In this document: positions 1 to 8,566 of the stretch, piece by piece
How the letters are laid out: the number at the start of each line of letters is the position of its first letter
Position numbering within the stretch: position 1 is the stretch's first letter
NCBI GenBank assembly: GCA_050304695.1
Contig: JBNLEB010000014.1
Location: 44,880 to 108,879 of the forward strand
DNA from: WSZY01 sp050304695
GTDB taxonomy: Bacteria > Pseudomonadota > Zetaproteobacteria > Mariprofundales > Mariprofundaceae
Direction: 5' to 3'
Length of the DNA stretch: 64,000 nt
Notes under the pieces: model-generated
Told to the model about the DNA's origin: nothing
The model's database searches: none
The model's input: only the letters and a program-made list of their open reading frames with translations
Translations under genes and position numbers: made by a program

Positions 1-51
1 GTGTGTACCCCGAATAGGGTACCGAGGGTTCGAATCCCTCTCTCTCCGCCA
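1..51 (+). tRNA. tRNA-Ser, 3' part only (cut by window edge)
   Basis: Bases 1-22 contain a long variable arm, with a gtaccc/gggtac stem closing a short loop. A T arm follows (gaggg, loop ttcgaat, ccctc at 24-40), then the 3' acceptor strand tctctcc, discriminator G and encoded CCA at 49-51. A long variable arm with discriminator G73 is typical of tRNA-Ser. The anticodon lies outside the window, so the isoacceptor cannot be named. Confidence 0.85.
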
Positions 52-97
52 TGTTTGTTTGATACGGCCTCGGAGCATCCTGCCCTCGGCCTTGAAC

Positions 98-264
98 GCA
101 AGCCAAAACGTGCGAGTTTTGACTTGCTTACTGAAGACGCACTTCCATGTGCATTGGCCATATCATCCGCCATGGATGGCGGGCGAATCTGGCTAGATTC
201 GGGAGCATCGGGGAAACCACGCTTTTCCCGATGCGCTGCAAGCAAAAGGCAGGAAGCCTTTTGC
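98..264. repeat. Cluster of variable-stem hairpins between tRNA-Ser and SRP RNA
   Basis: Five hairpins are packed together. At 98-127, arms GCAAG..CAAAAC pair with GTTTTG..CTTGC around loop GTGCGA. At 139-152 is GCACTTCCATGTGC. At 167-182 is CCGCCATGGATGGCGG, a perfect stem around GG. At 205-234, gcatcggg/ccgatgc closes GAAA-CCACGC-TTTTC. At 242-264, GCAAAA/TTTTGC arms hold a GGCAGGAAGCC apex. The same apices with different stems recur elsewhere in the window (1438-1621, 7464-7580, 9506-9635, 43351-43490, 58811-58864). No protein gene is visible in this stretch. Confidence 0.75.
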
Positions 265-321
265 GGATGTTTCAAATCTCCGCTTGAGCATGTTATTAAG
301 ACAATTGCTCGCGGACCCCGT

Positions 322-432
322 GTCGCCCGGGTTGGGCCCCGCACGGCAGGCCCTCGTGAACCCCGTCAGGTCCGGAAGGAAGCAGCGGCAGCGAGTGGCC
401 GGCGCGTTGCGGATATGTCCGGCTCGGGCGGC
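322..432 (+). ncRNA. ffs: Signal recognition particle RNA (4.5S, bacterial small type)
   Basis: The near-invariant apical domain GTCAGGTCCGGAAGGAAGCA is at 365-384 and is the site where the Ffh M domain binds. The outer strands pair around it: cgcccg at 324-329 with cgggcg at 425-430. The roughly 110-nt length fits the small bacterial SRP RNA. It would act with Ffh and FtsY in co-translational membrane targeting. The exact ends are estimated from the outermost pairs. It ends about 10 bases before the stop codon of accA, which is read from the other strand. Confidence 0.9.
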
Positions 433-440
433 GCTTCTAA

Positions 441-1400
441 TTATGATTCAACAATAAAAGAGCCCAGCTCGCGCAACCGCCTTTCCCGCTCTTTCAACAG
501 TTTATCGACCGGAACCTTCAACAGATCGCACAACGCCTTCTCCAGGACATCTGCCATCAACTCCGCTGCAGCCTGTGGGTTACGATGTGCCCCCTCTGCC
601 GGTTCGGGAATAATCTCATCGATCAATCCGAGGTCTTTGAGATCTTTCGCCGTCGGTTTCAAGGCCTCGGCCGCCTCATTGGCAAATTTGCGATCGCGCC
701 AGAGAATGGCCGCACACCCCTCCGGAGAGATCACCGAATAGATGGTTAACTGCTGCATAAACAGGCGGTCACCCACACCGATCGCCAGCGCACCGCCGGA
801 ACCACCCTCACCGATCACGGTGCAGATCACCGGTACCTTGAGCACGGCCAAATCCATCAGGTTACGCGCAATCGCCTCGCTCTGGCCTCGTTCCTCGGCA
901 TCGATACCGGGCCATGCGCCGGTCGTATCGATAAAGGTCAACACAGGCATGTCGAAACGTTCGGCCAGCCTGAACAGGCGCAACGCTTTGCGGTAACCCT
1001 CAGGTCTGGCCATACCGAAGTTACGCTTAAGCTTCTCTTTGGTATCCCGGCCTCTCTGATGCCCCACAATCATCACCGAATGTTCACCGAACTTGGCGAT
1101 ACCACCGACAATGGCGCCATCATCGGCAAAGGCACGATCGCCGTGCAGCTCCTGAAAATCATCGAAAATCAACGGCACATAATCGAGGAAATTGGGGCGG
1201 TCCGGATGTCGTGAGAGCTGCGCCAGCTGACCGCGACTCGCCTTGGCATAGGTCTGCTCCACCAGCTTGTCGCGCTTCCTGGTCAGGCGCTCGACCTCTT
1301 CGGCGATATTGACCTTTTCATCGCCACCCATGCGGGACAGCTCTTCGATCTTCTCGGTCAGTTCGGCAATGGGTCGCTCGAACTCAAGATAACTAGCCAT
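441..1400 (-). CDS. accA: Acetyl-CoA carboxylase carboxyltransferase subunit alpha
   Basis: AccA with AccD transfers the carboxyl group from carboxybiotin-BCCP to acetyl-CoA, giving malonyl-CoA for fatty acid synthesis in the cytosol. The 319-residue protein has the family's helical N-terminus (MASYLEFERPIAELTEKIEE), then GDRAFADD and the oxyanion-forming glycine stretch GEGGSGGALAIGVGDR typical of the carboxyltransferase fold. I chose the ATG at 1400 because GAGGAG lies 7 bases upstream; a longer in-frame start at 1421 has no comparable site. It lies 3' of dnaE on the same strand, a common proteobacterial order, with a hairpin-rich 230-bp gap between them. accD is not in the window. Confidence 0.97.
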   Translation of the reverse strand: MASYLEFERPIAELTEKIEELSRMGGDEKVNIAEEVERLTRKRDKLVEQTYAKASRGQLAQLSRHPDRPNFLDYVPLIFDDFQELHGDRAFADDGAIVGGIAKFGEHSVMIVGHQRGRDTKEKLKRNFGMARPEGYRKALRLFRLAERFDMPVLTFIDTTGAWPGIDAEERGQSEAIARNLMDLAVLKVPVICTVIGEGGSGGALAIGVGDRLFMQQLTIYSVISPEGCAAILWRDRKFANEAAEALKPTAKDLKDLGLIDEIIPEPAEGAHRNPQAAAELMADVLEKALCDLLKVPVDKLLKERERRLRELGSFIVES

Positions 1401-1437
1401 TTCAATACTCCTCGATATCACTCGGCTACGGGCTTCT

Positions 1438-1621
1438 CGGCAACCGCTCCATGCGTTGCTCTACCTCCTGCATCCGTGCAGTCGTGCTCTCCGCCTTGTA
1501 CCGTTTCGCAAGAGCACTTTTTAAAGCGCCCCCCGCACATGGATGTGCGACTTTAGTAAGCAGCACAAATTTCGCACAATTTGTGCTGCGTAAAAGGCTT
1601 TGAGGCAGGGTGCCCAAAGCC
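1438..1621. repeat. Compound intergenic repeat between accA and dnaE
   Basis: At 1438-1484 lies a 47-bp unit also found at 38083-38129 and 50838-50884 with only a few differences. It contains two hairpins (GCAAC..GTTGC and CTGCATCCGTGCAG). GCACATGGATGTGC at 1535-1548 follows, then ACTTTAGTAAG, then a stem of 11 pairs at 1561-1588 with loop TCGCAC, and finally a GGCTTTG/CAAAGCC hairpin at 1596-1621. Read on the minus strand, the last hairpin is followed by TTTT and may double as the dnaE terminator. An open frame on the minus strand here is repeat sequence, not a gene. Confidence 0.75.
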
Positions 1622-1633
1622 GATTTAAACAAA

Positions 1634-4600
1634 CTACGCGGCGTTTCTCTTCTTGCCATGCCCCCATCCGCCGCCACGGCTCTCGGCAATTTCGGGCTTC
1701 CACTTCTTACACTGTACAAGAATCGACTCAGCACCGAAATGCCCTTTCAACCATGTCTCGACATCCTTGTCCCAACAGATCATCGGCCCGGACTCCATCT
1801 CCGCAATGCTGCCATCCGGAAGACGGACATGAAACTGAAAGCGAACTTTACCCGGTTTATCCCGGGCCAGCGCCTCAATCCCTGCAATCGTCGCTTCATC
1901 CCATGCAATGCTACTGCTCTCGATGCGCACACGCACCACAAGCTCCGGCATGATCGTTGCAAGATCCTCCACCGCCTCGACCAGCAGCGCCGGCTCATCC
2001 TTGGATGCATCCACCCTTGCCGCCAGCAGCAGCGGCTGATCGGCATGCCACAGGTCACGTGTTGCCTCATAGACCTTGGCAAAACAGACCGCTTCAGCCC
2101 GACCGAACAGATCCTCAACCTGAATAAATGCCATGGTTCCGCGTCCGCCCTTGTGTTCACGGATCGAGCTGACACCGACCGGAATGATCACATTGGACTG
2201 ATCCGCCCTGTCACCCAGCTCGCTCAGGTTGGTATCGCCCAGGCCGCTACAGTGATCCAGGAACTCCTCCAGCGGATGGCCGGTCAGATAGAAGCCGAGC
2301 ACCTCGCGTTCCGCCTGCAGGCACTCCCCCTGGCTCCACTCAGGAAGACCGGGAAACAACCCGCCATACTCACCGATGGGCTCGGCCACCTCGAACAGTG
2401 CAGACTGATGGCTCAGCTTCTCGGCACGGCGGCGCATCGCCTCATCCATCGCCTCGGCCAGCCCCTCAAGGCCTGCATGCACGTTGGGAACCAGCGCCTG
2501 CATCGCTCCCGCCTTCATCAGCGCCTCGCATGTCCGCTTGTTCATCGTCTTTTCCGGCAACCTGAGAACCATATCCTCGAAGCTGGTATAGATACCGCTT
2601 TCACTACGCGTTTTCACCAGCTCTCGAATCACCGCTTCACCGACCCCCTTGATGGCACCGAGGCCATAGCGAATCCCCTCGGCCTCCGGTACGAAAACCC
2701 AGTCCGATGCATTCACATCCGGCGGCAATACCTCCAGCCCCATCGATCGGCAGTCATTGACCAGTGTCGCCACCTTGTCGGTCGAACCCATATCGCACGA
2801 CATCGTCGCCGCCATAAAAGCCTGCGGATAGTGGGTTTTGAGATAGGCCGTCTGGTAGGAGATCAGGGCATAGGCAGCCGAGTGCGATTTGTTGAAGCCA
2901 TAGCCGGCGAACTTCTCCATCAGGTCGAAAATCTGCTCGGCCCTGGCCGCATCCACCTTCTGTTTTTCGGCACCCTCCATAAAGATCTTGCGCTGCTTGG
3001 CCATCTCTTCCGGCTTCTTCTTACCCATCGCCCGGCGCAGCATATCCGCCTGCCCGAGCGTATAACCGCCCAGCACCTGCGCGATCTGCATCACCTGCTC
3101 CTGATAGAGGATCACGCCATTGGTCTCTTCCAGAATAGGCTTGAGCTGCGGTAGCGGGTAAACGATCTCCTGCCGCCCGTGTTTACACTCGATAAAGGTA
3201 TCCACCATGCCGGATTCCAATGGCCCCGGTCGATAGAGTGCCACCAGCGCGATCACATCCTCGAAACAGTCCGGCTTCAGGCGCGTGAGAAGATCACGCA
3301 TGCCGGATGATTCCACCTGGAAGACCGCCCCGGTCTGCCCGCGCTGCATCAGCCCGAAGGTTTCGATATCATCGAGCGGGATGGTCTCGATATCGAAATC
3401 CTCGCACCCCTCCCGCTCACGAATCAGGCGGCAGGCGAGATCGATCACGGTCAGGGTTTTCAGCCCCAGAAAGTCGAACTTGATCAGCCCGACCTTCTCG
3501 GAATTGATCATGTCCCACTGCACCACATGCCCATCGCCACCGGAGACCTTGAACAGCGGTGCGGTCTCCACCAAGGGATCGCGACCGATGATCACGCCCG
3601 CCGCATGGGTACCGGCATTGCGGTGCATCCCTTCAAGACGTTCACCCAGTTCAAAGAGGCGAGCAACCTCGCCATCCTCCTTGACCATCTTGGCCAGACG
3701 AGGCTCCTCGACCAGCGCTTTCTCAAGCGTCATCTTCAAATCGTTGGGGATCAGTTTGGCAATCATGTTGACCTTGGCCAGATCCATGCTCAGCACCCGG
3801 CCAACATCGCGAATCACCGCTTTAGCCTTCATCGAACCATAGGTGATGATCTGTGCCACCTTATCCTCGCCATACTTCTCGGTGACGTAGCGGATCACCT
3901 CATCACGGCGGCTCATGCAAAAATCAATGTCAAAATCGGGCATCGAGACACGTTCGGGGTTGAGGAAGCGCTCGAACAGCAGGCCGTACTTGATCGGATC
4001 GAGGTTGGTGATTTCCAGTACATAGGCAACCAATGAACCGGCACCGGAACCGCGCCCGGGACCTACCGGAATCTCATGATGTTTCGCCCATTTGATGAAG
4101 TCCGATACGATCAGGAAGTAGCCGGGAAAACCCATCTGCTCGATCACGTTTAACTCAAACTCCAACCGCTCGTCATACTCTTCACGCATCGCTTCGGGCC
4201 TGTGCGCAGCAATCGTCGCCCAGCGACGCTCCAGCCCCTCGCGAGCCAGCACCCGTATATGTTTTTTCAGGTCCATCCCTTCAGGAGGCTGGAAATCGGG
4301 CAACTGGTAGTTACCGAACTGCAGGTCGACATTGCAGCGGTTGGCGATATGGACGCTATTCTCAATCGCTTCGGGAATATCCTCGAAGAGCTGTTCCATC
4401 TCCTCATGCGACTTCACATAGCACTCCGGTGTGAAATGGCCGGAGACATCGTCGTTCAGTGTGCGGTTCTGTTGCAGCGCCAGCATCGCCTCGAACGCGG
4501 GAAAATCCTCTCGCGTCAAAAAGTGGGTGTTGTTACTGGCCACCAGCGGGATATCGAGCCGGTGTGCAAGGTCGATCAGTTGTCGGTTCACATCCTCCTG

Positions 4601-5155
4601 CCCGGTTGTACCCAGCCGCTGCAGTTCGATGAAGAAACAGTTGTTGGGGAAGAGCTCCTTGTACTCCTGTGCGACCCGCTCCGCTCCGGCCTCATCACCC
4701 TTCTGTAATAGCTGTTCGATCTCACCATTCCAGCCGGAGGAGAGAGCGATCAACCCCTGCCCGAACTCCCCCAGCAGCTTCTTGTCGATACGCGGCTTAT
4801 AGTAGAAACCCTCGAGATAACCGATCGAGGCCAGCTTCATCAGGTTCTGCCAGCCGTGATTGTTGCGCGCCAGCAGCAGAAGTTGCGGATAGCGAGGCGC
4901 GCGCGGCCCTTCGCTGACACGCTTGTTATGGTCATCGCAGAGATAGAATTCGCAGCCGAGAACCGGCTTGATACCCAGCCGCATCGCCCTGGAGTAAAAC
5001 TCGATAGCACCGAAAAGATTACCGTAATCGGTCAGTGCCACAGCCGGTTGCCGCAGCTCCACGGCACGGTCCAGCAGCCTGGAGAGCGACATCGCCCCGG
5101 CCAATAGCGAGAAATCGGAGTGGTTATGCAGATGAACGAACGGCGAGAAACGCAT
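1634..5155 (-). CDS. dnaE: DNA polymerase III alpha subunit (DnaE1 type)
   Basis: This is the replicative polymerase catalytic subunit. It is 1173 residues, close to the 1160 of E. coli. The N-terminal PHP domain begins with HLHNHSDFS (residues 8-16). The palm carries PDFDIDF, matching the catalytic acidic motif, followed by the finger region with YGSMKAKAVIRDV and HAAGVIIGRDPL. The C-terminal third holds the helix-hairpin-helix (GLGAIKGVGEAVI) and an OB-fold segment before a basic tail ending GGGWGHGKKRNAA. The ATG start gives an N-terminus aligned with the family. There is no sign of exonuclease fusion or truncation. Neighbour accA lies downstream on the same strand. Confidence 0.98.
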   Translation of the reverse strand: MRFSPFVHLHNHSDFSLLAGAMSLSRLLDRAVELRQPAVALTDYGNLFGAIEFYSRAMRLGIKPVLGCEFYLCDDHNKRVSEGPRAPRYPQLLLLARNNHGWQNLMKLASIGYLEGFYYKPRIDKKLLGEFGQGLIALSSGWNGEIEQLLQKGDEAGAERVAQEYKELFPNNCFFIELQRLGTTGQEDVNRQLIDLAHRLDIPLVASNNTHFLTREDFPAFEAMLALQQNRTLNDDVSGHFTPECYVKSHEEMEQLFEDIPEAIENSVHIANRCNVDLQFGNYQLPDFQPPEGMDLKKHIRVLAREGLERRWATIAAHRPEAMREEYDERLEFELNVIEQMGFPGYFLIVSDFIKWAKHHEIPVGPGRGSGAGSLVAYVLEITNLDPIKYGLLFERFLNPERVSMPDFDIDFCMSRRDEVIRYVTEKYGEDKVAQIITYGSMKAKAVIRDVGRVLSMDLAKVNMIAKLIPNDLKMTLEKALVEEPRLAKMVKEDGEVARLFELGERLEGMHRNAGTHAAGVIIGRDPLVETAPLFKVSGGDGHVVQWDMINSEKVGLIKFDFLGLKTLTVIDLACRLIREREGCEDFDIETIPLDDIETFGLMQRGQTGAVFQVESSGMRDLLTRLKPDCFEDVIALVALYRPGPLESGMVDTFIECKHGRQEIVYPLPQLKPILEETNGVILYQEQVMQIAQVLGGYTLGQADMLRRAMGKKKPEEMAKQRKIFMEGAEKQKVDAARAEQIFDLMEKFAGYGFNKSHSAAYALISYQTAYLKTHYPQAFMAATMSCDMGSTDKVATLVNDCRSMGLEVLPPDVNASDWVFVPEAEGIRYGLGAIKGVGEAVIRELVKTRSESGIYTSFEDMVLRLPEKTMNKRTCEALMKAGAMQALVPNVHAGLEGLAEAMDEAMRRRAEKLSHQSALFEVAEPIGEYGGLFPGLPEWSQGECLQAEREVLGFYLTGHPLEEFLDHCSGLGDTNLSELGDRADQSNVIIPVGVSSIREHKGGRGTMAFIQVEDLFGRAEAVCFAKVYEATRDLWHADQPLLLAARVDASKDEPALLVEAVEDLATIMPELVVRVRIESSSIAWDEATIAGIEALARDKPGKVRFQFHVRLPDGSIAEMESGPMICWDKDVETWLKGHFGAESILVQCKKWKPEIAESRGGGWGHGKKRNAA

Positions 5156-5203
5156 CAGCCAAGAATAGGTTCCCGGTCAACTTTATACAATTGATGAAAT
5201 AGT

Positions 5204-5794
5204 TTATTCAGCGCTTCCCTCTGGATCAGCGGGATCTAACTTAGGTGAATCGACGCGCACCCTTTCGATAAATTTCATCGACTGCAAATAACTAACCATG
5301 CCAAGCAGAAGCCCAATTCCCATAAAAATCAGACCCTCCATGCCGAGGCTCATATTTGAGTAGACCACTGCGAATATCACCATCGCTAGGCTGATCTGAA
5401 TCAAGATGACAATACCAACACCCAAAAAGGTGGCTTTGGCACCTAGGTGAATCGAACCCAGTTTCTCAAAAAACATCAAAAGCCACATAGCAAACAGTCC
5501 AATAACAAAAACAATCGCAATTGCCCCTCCCTCCAGTAGCATCTGAAACAGAAAAATTGCCATCGCAATCTGCATTACAATTGCAGTTCTGATAGCAACA
5601 GGGCCTGGATGCCTGAAGAAGCAGCTTCCAAAAGTGAAAAGGAAGTAGGCAAAAGGAAAAAGTTCCGAGATTGCCCAAACATTAAATGTTTGAGGGGCTC
5701 CATCTCCAAACCCCGCCATTGCTTGGCCATATCGAAGTACTGAGACGTAAACGGCAAGCAAAAGAGCGCTGTACAGGGCAACCAGATATTTCAT
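5204..5794 (-). CDS. Multi-pass membrane protein of unknown function
   Basis: I do not recognise a family. The 196-residue protein has a hydrophobic N-terminus (YLVALYSALLLAVYVSVL) and about five further membrane spans, two of them separated by a short loop with a FFEKLGSIHLGAK segment. It ends in a charged, Pro/Asp-rich cytosolic-looking tail (SPKLDPADPEGSAE). The start is preceded by GGGAGG, a good ribosome site. It is AT-richer than dnaE, which lies 48 bases downstream on the same strand, so it may be accessory. The call of a real gene rests on the ribosome site and coherent membrane topology. Confidence 0.75.
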   Translation of the reverse strand: MKYLVALYSALLLAVYVSVLRYGQAMAGFGDGAPQTFNVWAISELFPFAYFLFTFGSCFFRHPGPVAIRTAIVMQIAMAIFLFQMLLEGGAIAIVFVIGLFAMWLLMFFEKLGSIHLGAKATFLGVGIVILIQISLAMVIFAVVYSNMSLGMEGLIFMGIGLLLGMVSYLQSMKFIERVRVDSPKLDPADPEGSAE

Positions 5795-5917
5795 GAACTC
5801 CCTCCCGAAATAATCCGTACACTTTAGTAAGCAACTGGTGATTCATCAATGCATCTGGCACGAAACGTTCTCACTGTGTAGCGTTCGCGACATTCAATTT
5901 ATCTGTGAGGTTCAAAC

Positions 5918-6262
5918 ATGGCTTTTGTAGTAACTCAGCTTTGTAAGGATTGTGTTGATACCGCTTGCGTTGCGGTCTGTCCGGTCGACTGTTTCTATGC
6001 CCCGAAAGAGGTCTCCGACGAGCATCCGAACATGCTTTTCATCTCGCCTGAGGAGTGCATCGACTGCGCCGTTTGCGAACCCGAATGCCCGTGGGAAGCG
6101 ATCTACCCTGAAGAGGATGTACCGGAAGTATTCGAGAGCGATATCGCTTTGAACGAACTGTGCGACAGCGAGCGTGATGCCTTCGAACTGGCCGAAGTGA
6201 AAGATCACGAGCCCCCTTCAGCCGAAGAGGTGGCTGCCAACAAGGCCAAGTACGGTCTTTAA
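5918..6262 (+). CDS. fdxA: Seven-iron ferredoxin FdxA
   Basis: This is a small electron carrier with one [3Fe-4S] and one [4Fe-4S] cluster. Residues 9-24 show the altered first motif CKDCVDTACVAVCPVDC, and residues 46-56 show CIDCAVCEPECP. The acidic C-terminal extension to 114 residues (ending SAEEVAANKAKYGL) is typical of the FdxA family of proteobacteria. GTGAGG precedes the ATG. An intrinsic terminator follows directly, so the gene is probably monocistronic. Its redox partner cannot be told from the context, since the neighbour is the RNA methyltransferase rlmN. Confidence 0.96.
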   Translation: MAFVVTQLCKDCVDTACVAVCPVDCFYAPKEVSDEHPNMLFISPEECIDCAVCEPECPWEAIYPEEDVPEVFESDIALNELCDSERDAFELAEVKDHEPPSAEEVAANKAKYGL

Positions 6263-6283
6263 GTTTTTGTCCGATTGGAGGAT

Positions 6284-6315
6284 GGACGGGGCATCTGCTC
6301 CGTCCTTTCTTTTTT
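6284..6315 (+). terminator. Intrinsic terminator of fdxA, abutting the rlmN start
   Basis: GGACGGGG (6284-6291) pairs with CTCCGTCC around a short loop and is followed by a T-rich run ending at the ATG of rlmN (6316). The usual ribosome site of rlmN would have to lie inside this stem or T-run, so rlmN translation may depend on transcripts that read through or start within it. Confidence 0.85.
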
Positions 6316-7404
6316 ATGGCTGAAAACAACACCTCACCGCGCCAACACCTGCTTGGTATGAGCCATGCCGATCTGATCCATCTCTGTGAAAACGCAGGGG
6401 TGAAGCCGGTGCATGCCGACAGGCTCAATGCGGCGGTATTCCGCTACGGCATCGCCGATCCGGCAGCGATCCGCGAACTGCCGCAAAAGCTCTACGACTA
6501 TCTGGCGCAACATATCGACACCCTGCAACCGAGCCTGATCGCCGATCAGGTTGCCATTGATGGTACCCGCAAGATGCTTTTGGCGATGCCCGACGCCAAT
6601 GGACTCCCCAAACACGAGGTCGAGACGGTACTGATTCCGGGGCCGAATCGCCTCACCCAGTGCGTCTCCACGCAGGTGGGGTGTGCGGTGGGCTGCCAGT
6701 TTTGTCTGACAGCTACCGCGGGGCTGACCCGCAACCTGACCGCTGCCGAGATGGTGGCCGAGGTGATGGTGGTGCGAAAGCTCTCGGATCAGGAGATTCG
6801 CAACATTGTCCTGATGGGCATGGGCGAACCGCTGCACAACTATGAGGAGGTGGCGAAGTTCGTCCGCATCGCCACCGATCCGATGGGTATGGCCTTCTCC
6901 CCGAAGAGAGTGACCCTCTCCACCTCCGGGCTGGTGCCGGGCATCTACCGCATGATCGAGGATGAACTGCCGTGCAACCTCGCCGTCTCGCTCAACGCCA
7001 CCACCGATGAGGTGCGCGATCAAATCATCCCGATCAACATCAAGTATCCCATCGCCGAGCTGATGGCCGCCGTCCGCGACTACATCAAGGCGAAGGATAA
7101 GAAACGGGTGCTCATAGAGTACGTCATGCTAAAAGGGATCAACGATTCTCTGGAGGATGCCCACCGGCTGGTGGAACTGCTCGACGGGCTTGGCTGCACG
7201 GTCAACCTGCTCCCCTTCAACCCCTTCGCAGGTAACCCGTTCGAGCGTCCCGACGATGCCACGGTGACCGCCTTCCGCACCGTTCTCGTGCAAGCCGATA
7301 TGGTGGCCGTGGTACGCGAATCGCGCGGCGATGAGATTTCGGCCGCCTGCGGCCAGTTGAAGACAGAAGTAGCCGAACGTAGAAAACGTTCTGCGGCCAG
7401 CTAA
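6316..7404 (+). CDS. rlmN: 23S rRNA (adenine2503-C2)/tRNA (adenine37-C2) methyltransferase
   Basis: RlmN is a radical SAM enzyme that methylates A2503 of 23S rRNA and A37 of some tRNAs. The 362-residue protein has the cluster-binding CxxxCxxC as CAVGCQFC (Cys123, 127, 130) and the GMGEPLHNYEEV motif that binds SAM. The catalytic Cys pair of the family would be Cys118 or nearby (VSTQVGC) and the C-terminal SAACGQL, where the Cys forms the methyl-carrying residue. The N-terminal helical RNA-binding domain is present. The ATG start sits directly behind the fdxA terminator with no obvious ribosome site; the next in-frame Met (MSHADLIHL, about residue 15) could also serve. Confidence 0.96.
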   Translation: MAENNTSPRQHLLGMSHADLIHLCENAGVKPVHADRLNAAVFRYGIADPAAIRELPQKLYDYLAQHIDTLQPSLIADQVAIDGTRKMLLAMPDANGLPKHEVETVLIPGPNRLTQCVSTQVGCAVGCQFCLTATAGLTRNLTAAEMVAEVMVVRKLSDQEIRNIVLMGMGEPLHNYEEVAKFVRIATDPMGMAFSPKRVTLSTSGLVPGIYRMIEDELPCNLAVSLNATTDEVRDQIIPINIKYPIAELMAAVRDYIKAKDKKRVLIEYVMLKGINDSLEDAHRLVELLDGLGCTVNLLPFNPFAGNPFERPDDATVTAFRTVLVQADMVAVVRESRGDEISAACGQLKTEVAERRKRSAAS

Positions 7405-7463
7405 TCCTGCCTCGTAGCATACAGACCGGTTTCACCCTATACTCGGCGACTCAATTGAGAGAA

Positions 7464-7580
7464 CTGAAAAAATACATCCCTGTAATTTTTCAGAACGAAA
7501 AGGAAAAAGTGTGATTTTCCCTTTTCTCACAAAATCATGCACAGTAAGTGCCTGATTTTGACAGGCCATCCATGGCCTGT
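7464..7580. repeat. Compound hairpin repeat upstream of the methyltransferase gene
   Basis: Three to four hairpins sit in the 200-bp gap after rlmN. 7464-7493 pairs CTGAAAAA with TTTTTCAG. 7497-7526 pairs GAAAAGG-AAAA with TTTT-CCCTTTTC around AGTGTGA. AAAATCA at 7531-7537 pairs with TGATTTT. ACAGGCCATCCATGGCCTGT at 7561-7580 is a perfect 9-bp stem around CC. The same order of modules with other stems is found at 43383-43461. Confidence 0.75.
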
Positions 7581-7606
7581 ACGGAATCGAATTTCGGGAG
7601 TGGATA

Positions 7607-8566
7607 TTGAACTCAACAGAGAACCCAACTGTGAACAATCAGGTATGTGACCTCTGCGGCGGCGGCCATTTCACCACGGTTTCACATCGTGATCGTCATG
7701 GCAAACCGCTGACCACCGGGCTATGCAACGGCTGCGGCCTGGTTTTCCACCTCCCTGTTCCCTCCGAAGAGGAGGTCGCCGCCTACTACGCCAGGGATTA
7801 CCGCAAGGATTACCATGGCGAGGCCACACCATCACCACGCCGTATCATGCGCGCATGGAACAACGGGCAGCGTATTTTGGGACAGGTGCGTGACTATCTG
7901 CCGCAGCACGCTTCCGTCTTCGAGGTTGGTGCAGGCATCGGCTGTACGGTGAAGAGTTTCGAGGAGGCGGGATTCGACGCTTCCGGCATCGAGCCCAATG
8001 AGGGCTTCAACAGCTACACCCGCGGCGTGCTGCATGCCAGGGTGGCCAACACCAATCTCTATGACCTGATCAGCGATGATGACGGTATGGATGCCGTGCT
8101 GTTGATCCACGTGATCGAGCACTTCTCCTCGCCGACCCGCGCACTGACCCACATGCGAAACCTGATCAAGGATAACGGCCTGCTCTACATCGAGTGCCCC
8201 AACATCGGCGCACCCTTTGCCACCTTCGGCCGCATGTTCCACTTCGCCCATATCTACAACTTCACCCCGGCAACGCTGATCGCGCTGGCCAAGAAGTGCG
8301 GCTATGAGGTGGTTAAACAGTTCAAGGCGGATGACCATCCCGACATCGAGATTCTCTTCCGCAAAGTCGAAATCCCGACCGACTTCAACGCCGATCCGCA
8401 GGAGGCAGGCCGCACCAACGCCGCCATCCACCGCTACAACACGCTCACCTACAACCTGCGCCCAAGCTACCTTGGCCGCCGTATCGCCAAGGTGAGCAAG
8501 TATCTGAACGAATATCTCAAAGCGAACAAGTTCGTTGAGGAACTAGAGGCGAGGTTCAAGCGATGA
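7607..8566 (+). CDS. Class I SAM-dependent methyltransferase with N-terminal zinc-ribbon-like motif
   Basis: The 319-residue protein begins with CDLC (residues 14-17) and CNGCG (about 40-44), a zinc-binding pair common in sugar- or LPS-related methyltransferases. The Rossmann core follows: VFEVGAGIGCTVKSF for SAM binding, SGIEPNE, and LIHVIEHFSSP as motif IV. The stop overlaps the start of hldA by four bases (ATGA), so the two are translationally coupled. A role in lipopolysaccharide or surface-sugar modification is inferred from hldA and kdsB next door. The start is TTG with GGGAG 6 bases upstream; an in-frame GTG at 7631 is an alternative. The substrate is unknown. Confidence 0.85.
   Translation: MNSTENPTVNNQVCDLCGGGHFTTVSHRDRHGKPLTTGLCNGCGLVFHLPVPSEEEVAAYYARDYRKDYHGEATPSPRRIMRAWNNGQRILGQVRDYLPQHASVFEVGAGIGCTVKSFEEAGFDASGIEPNEGFNSYTRGVLHARVANTNLYDLISDDDGMDAVLLIHVIEHFSSPTRALTHMRNLIKDNGLLYIECPNIGAPFATFGRMFHFAHIYNFTPATLIALAKKCGYEVVKQFKADDHPDIEILFRKVEIPTDFNADPQEAGRTNAAIHRYNTLTYNLRPSYLGRRIAKVSKYLNEYLKANKFVEELEARFKR

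Noticed and set aside
1426..1734. 102-codon open frame on the minus strand between accA and dnaE
   Set aside because: It translates the compound hairpin repeat and overlaps the dnaE 3' end; no family resemblance and no ribosome site.
1610..3154. 514-codon open frame opposite dnaE
   Set aside because: The opposite strand is clearly DnaE; the antisense frame has low-complexity His/Arg/Leu-rich composition typical of shadows.
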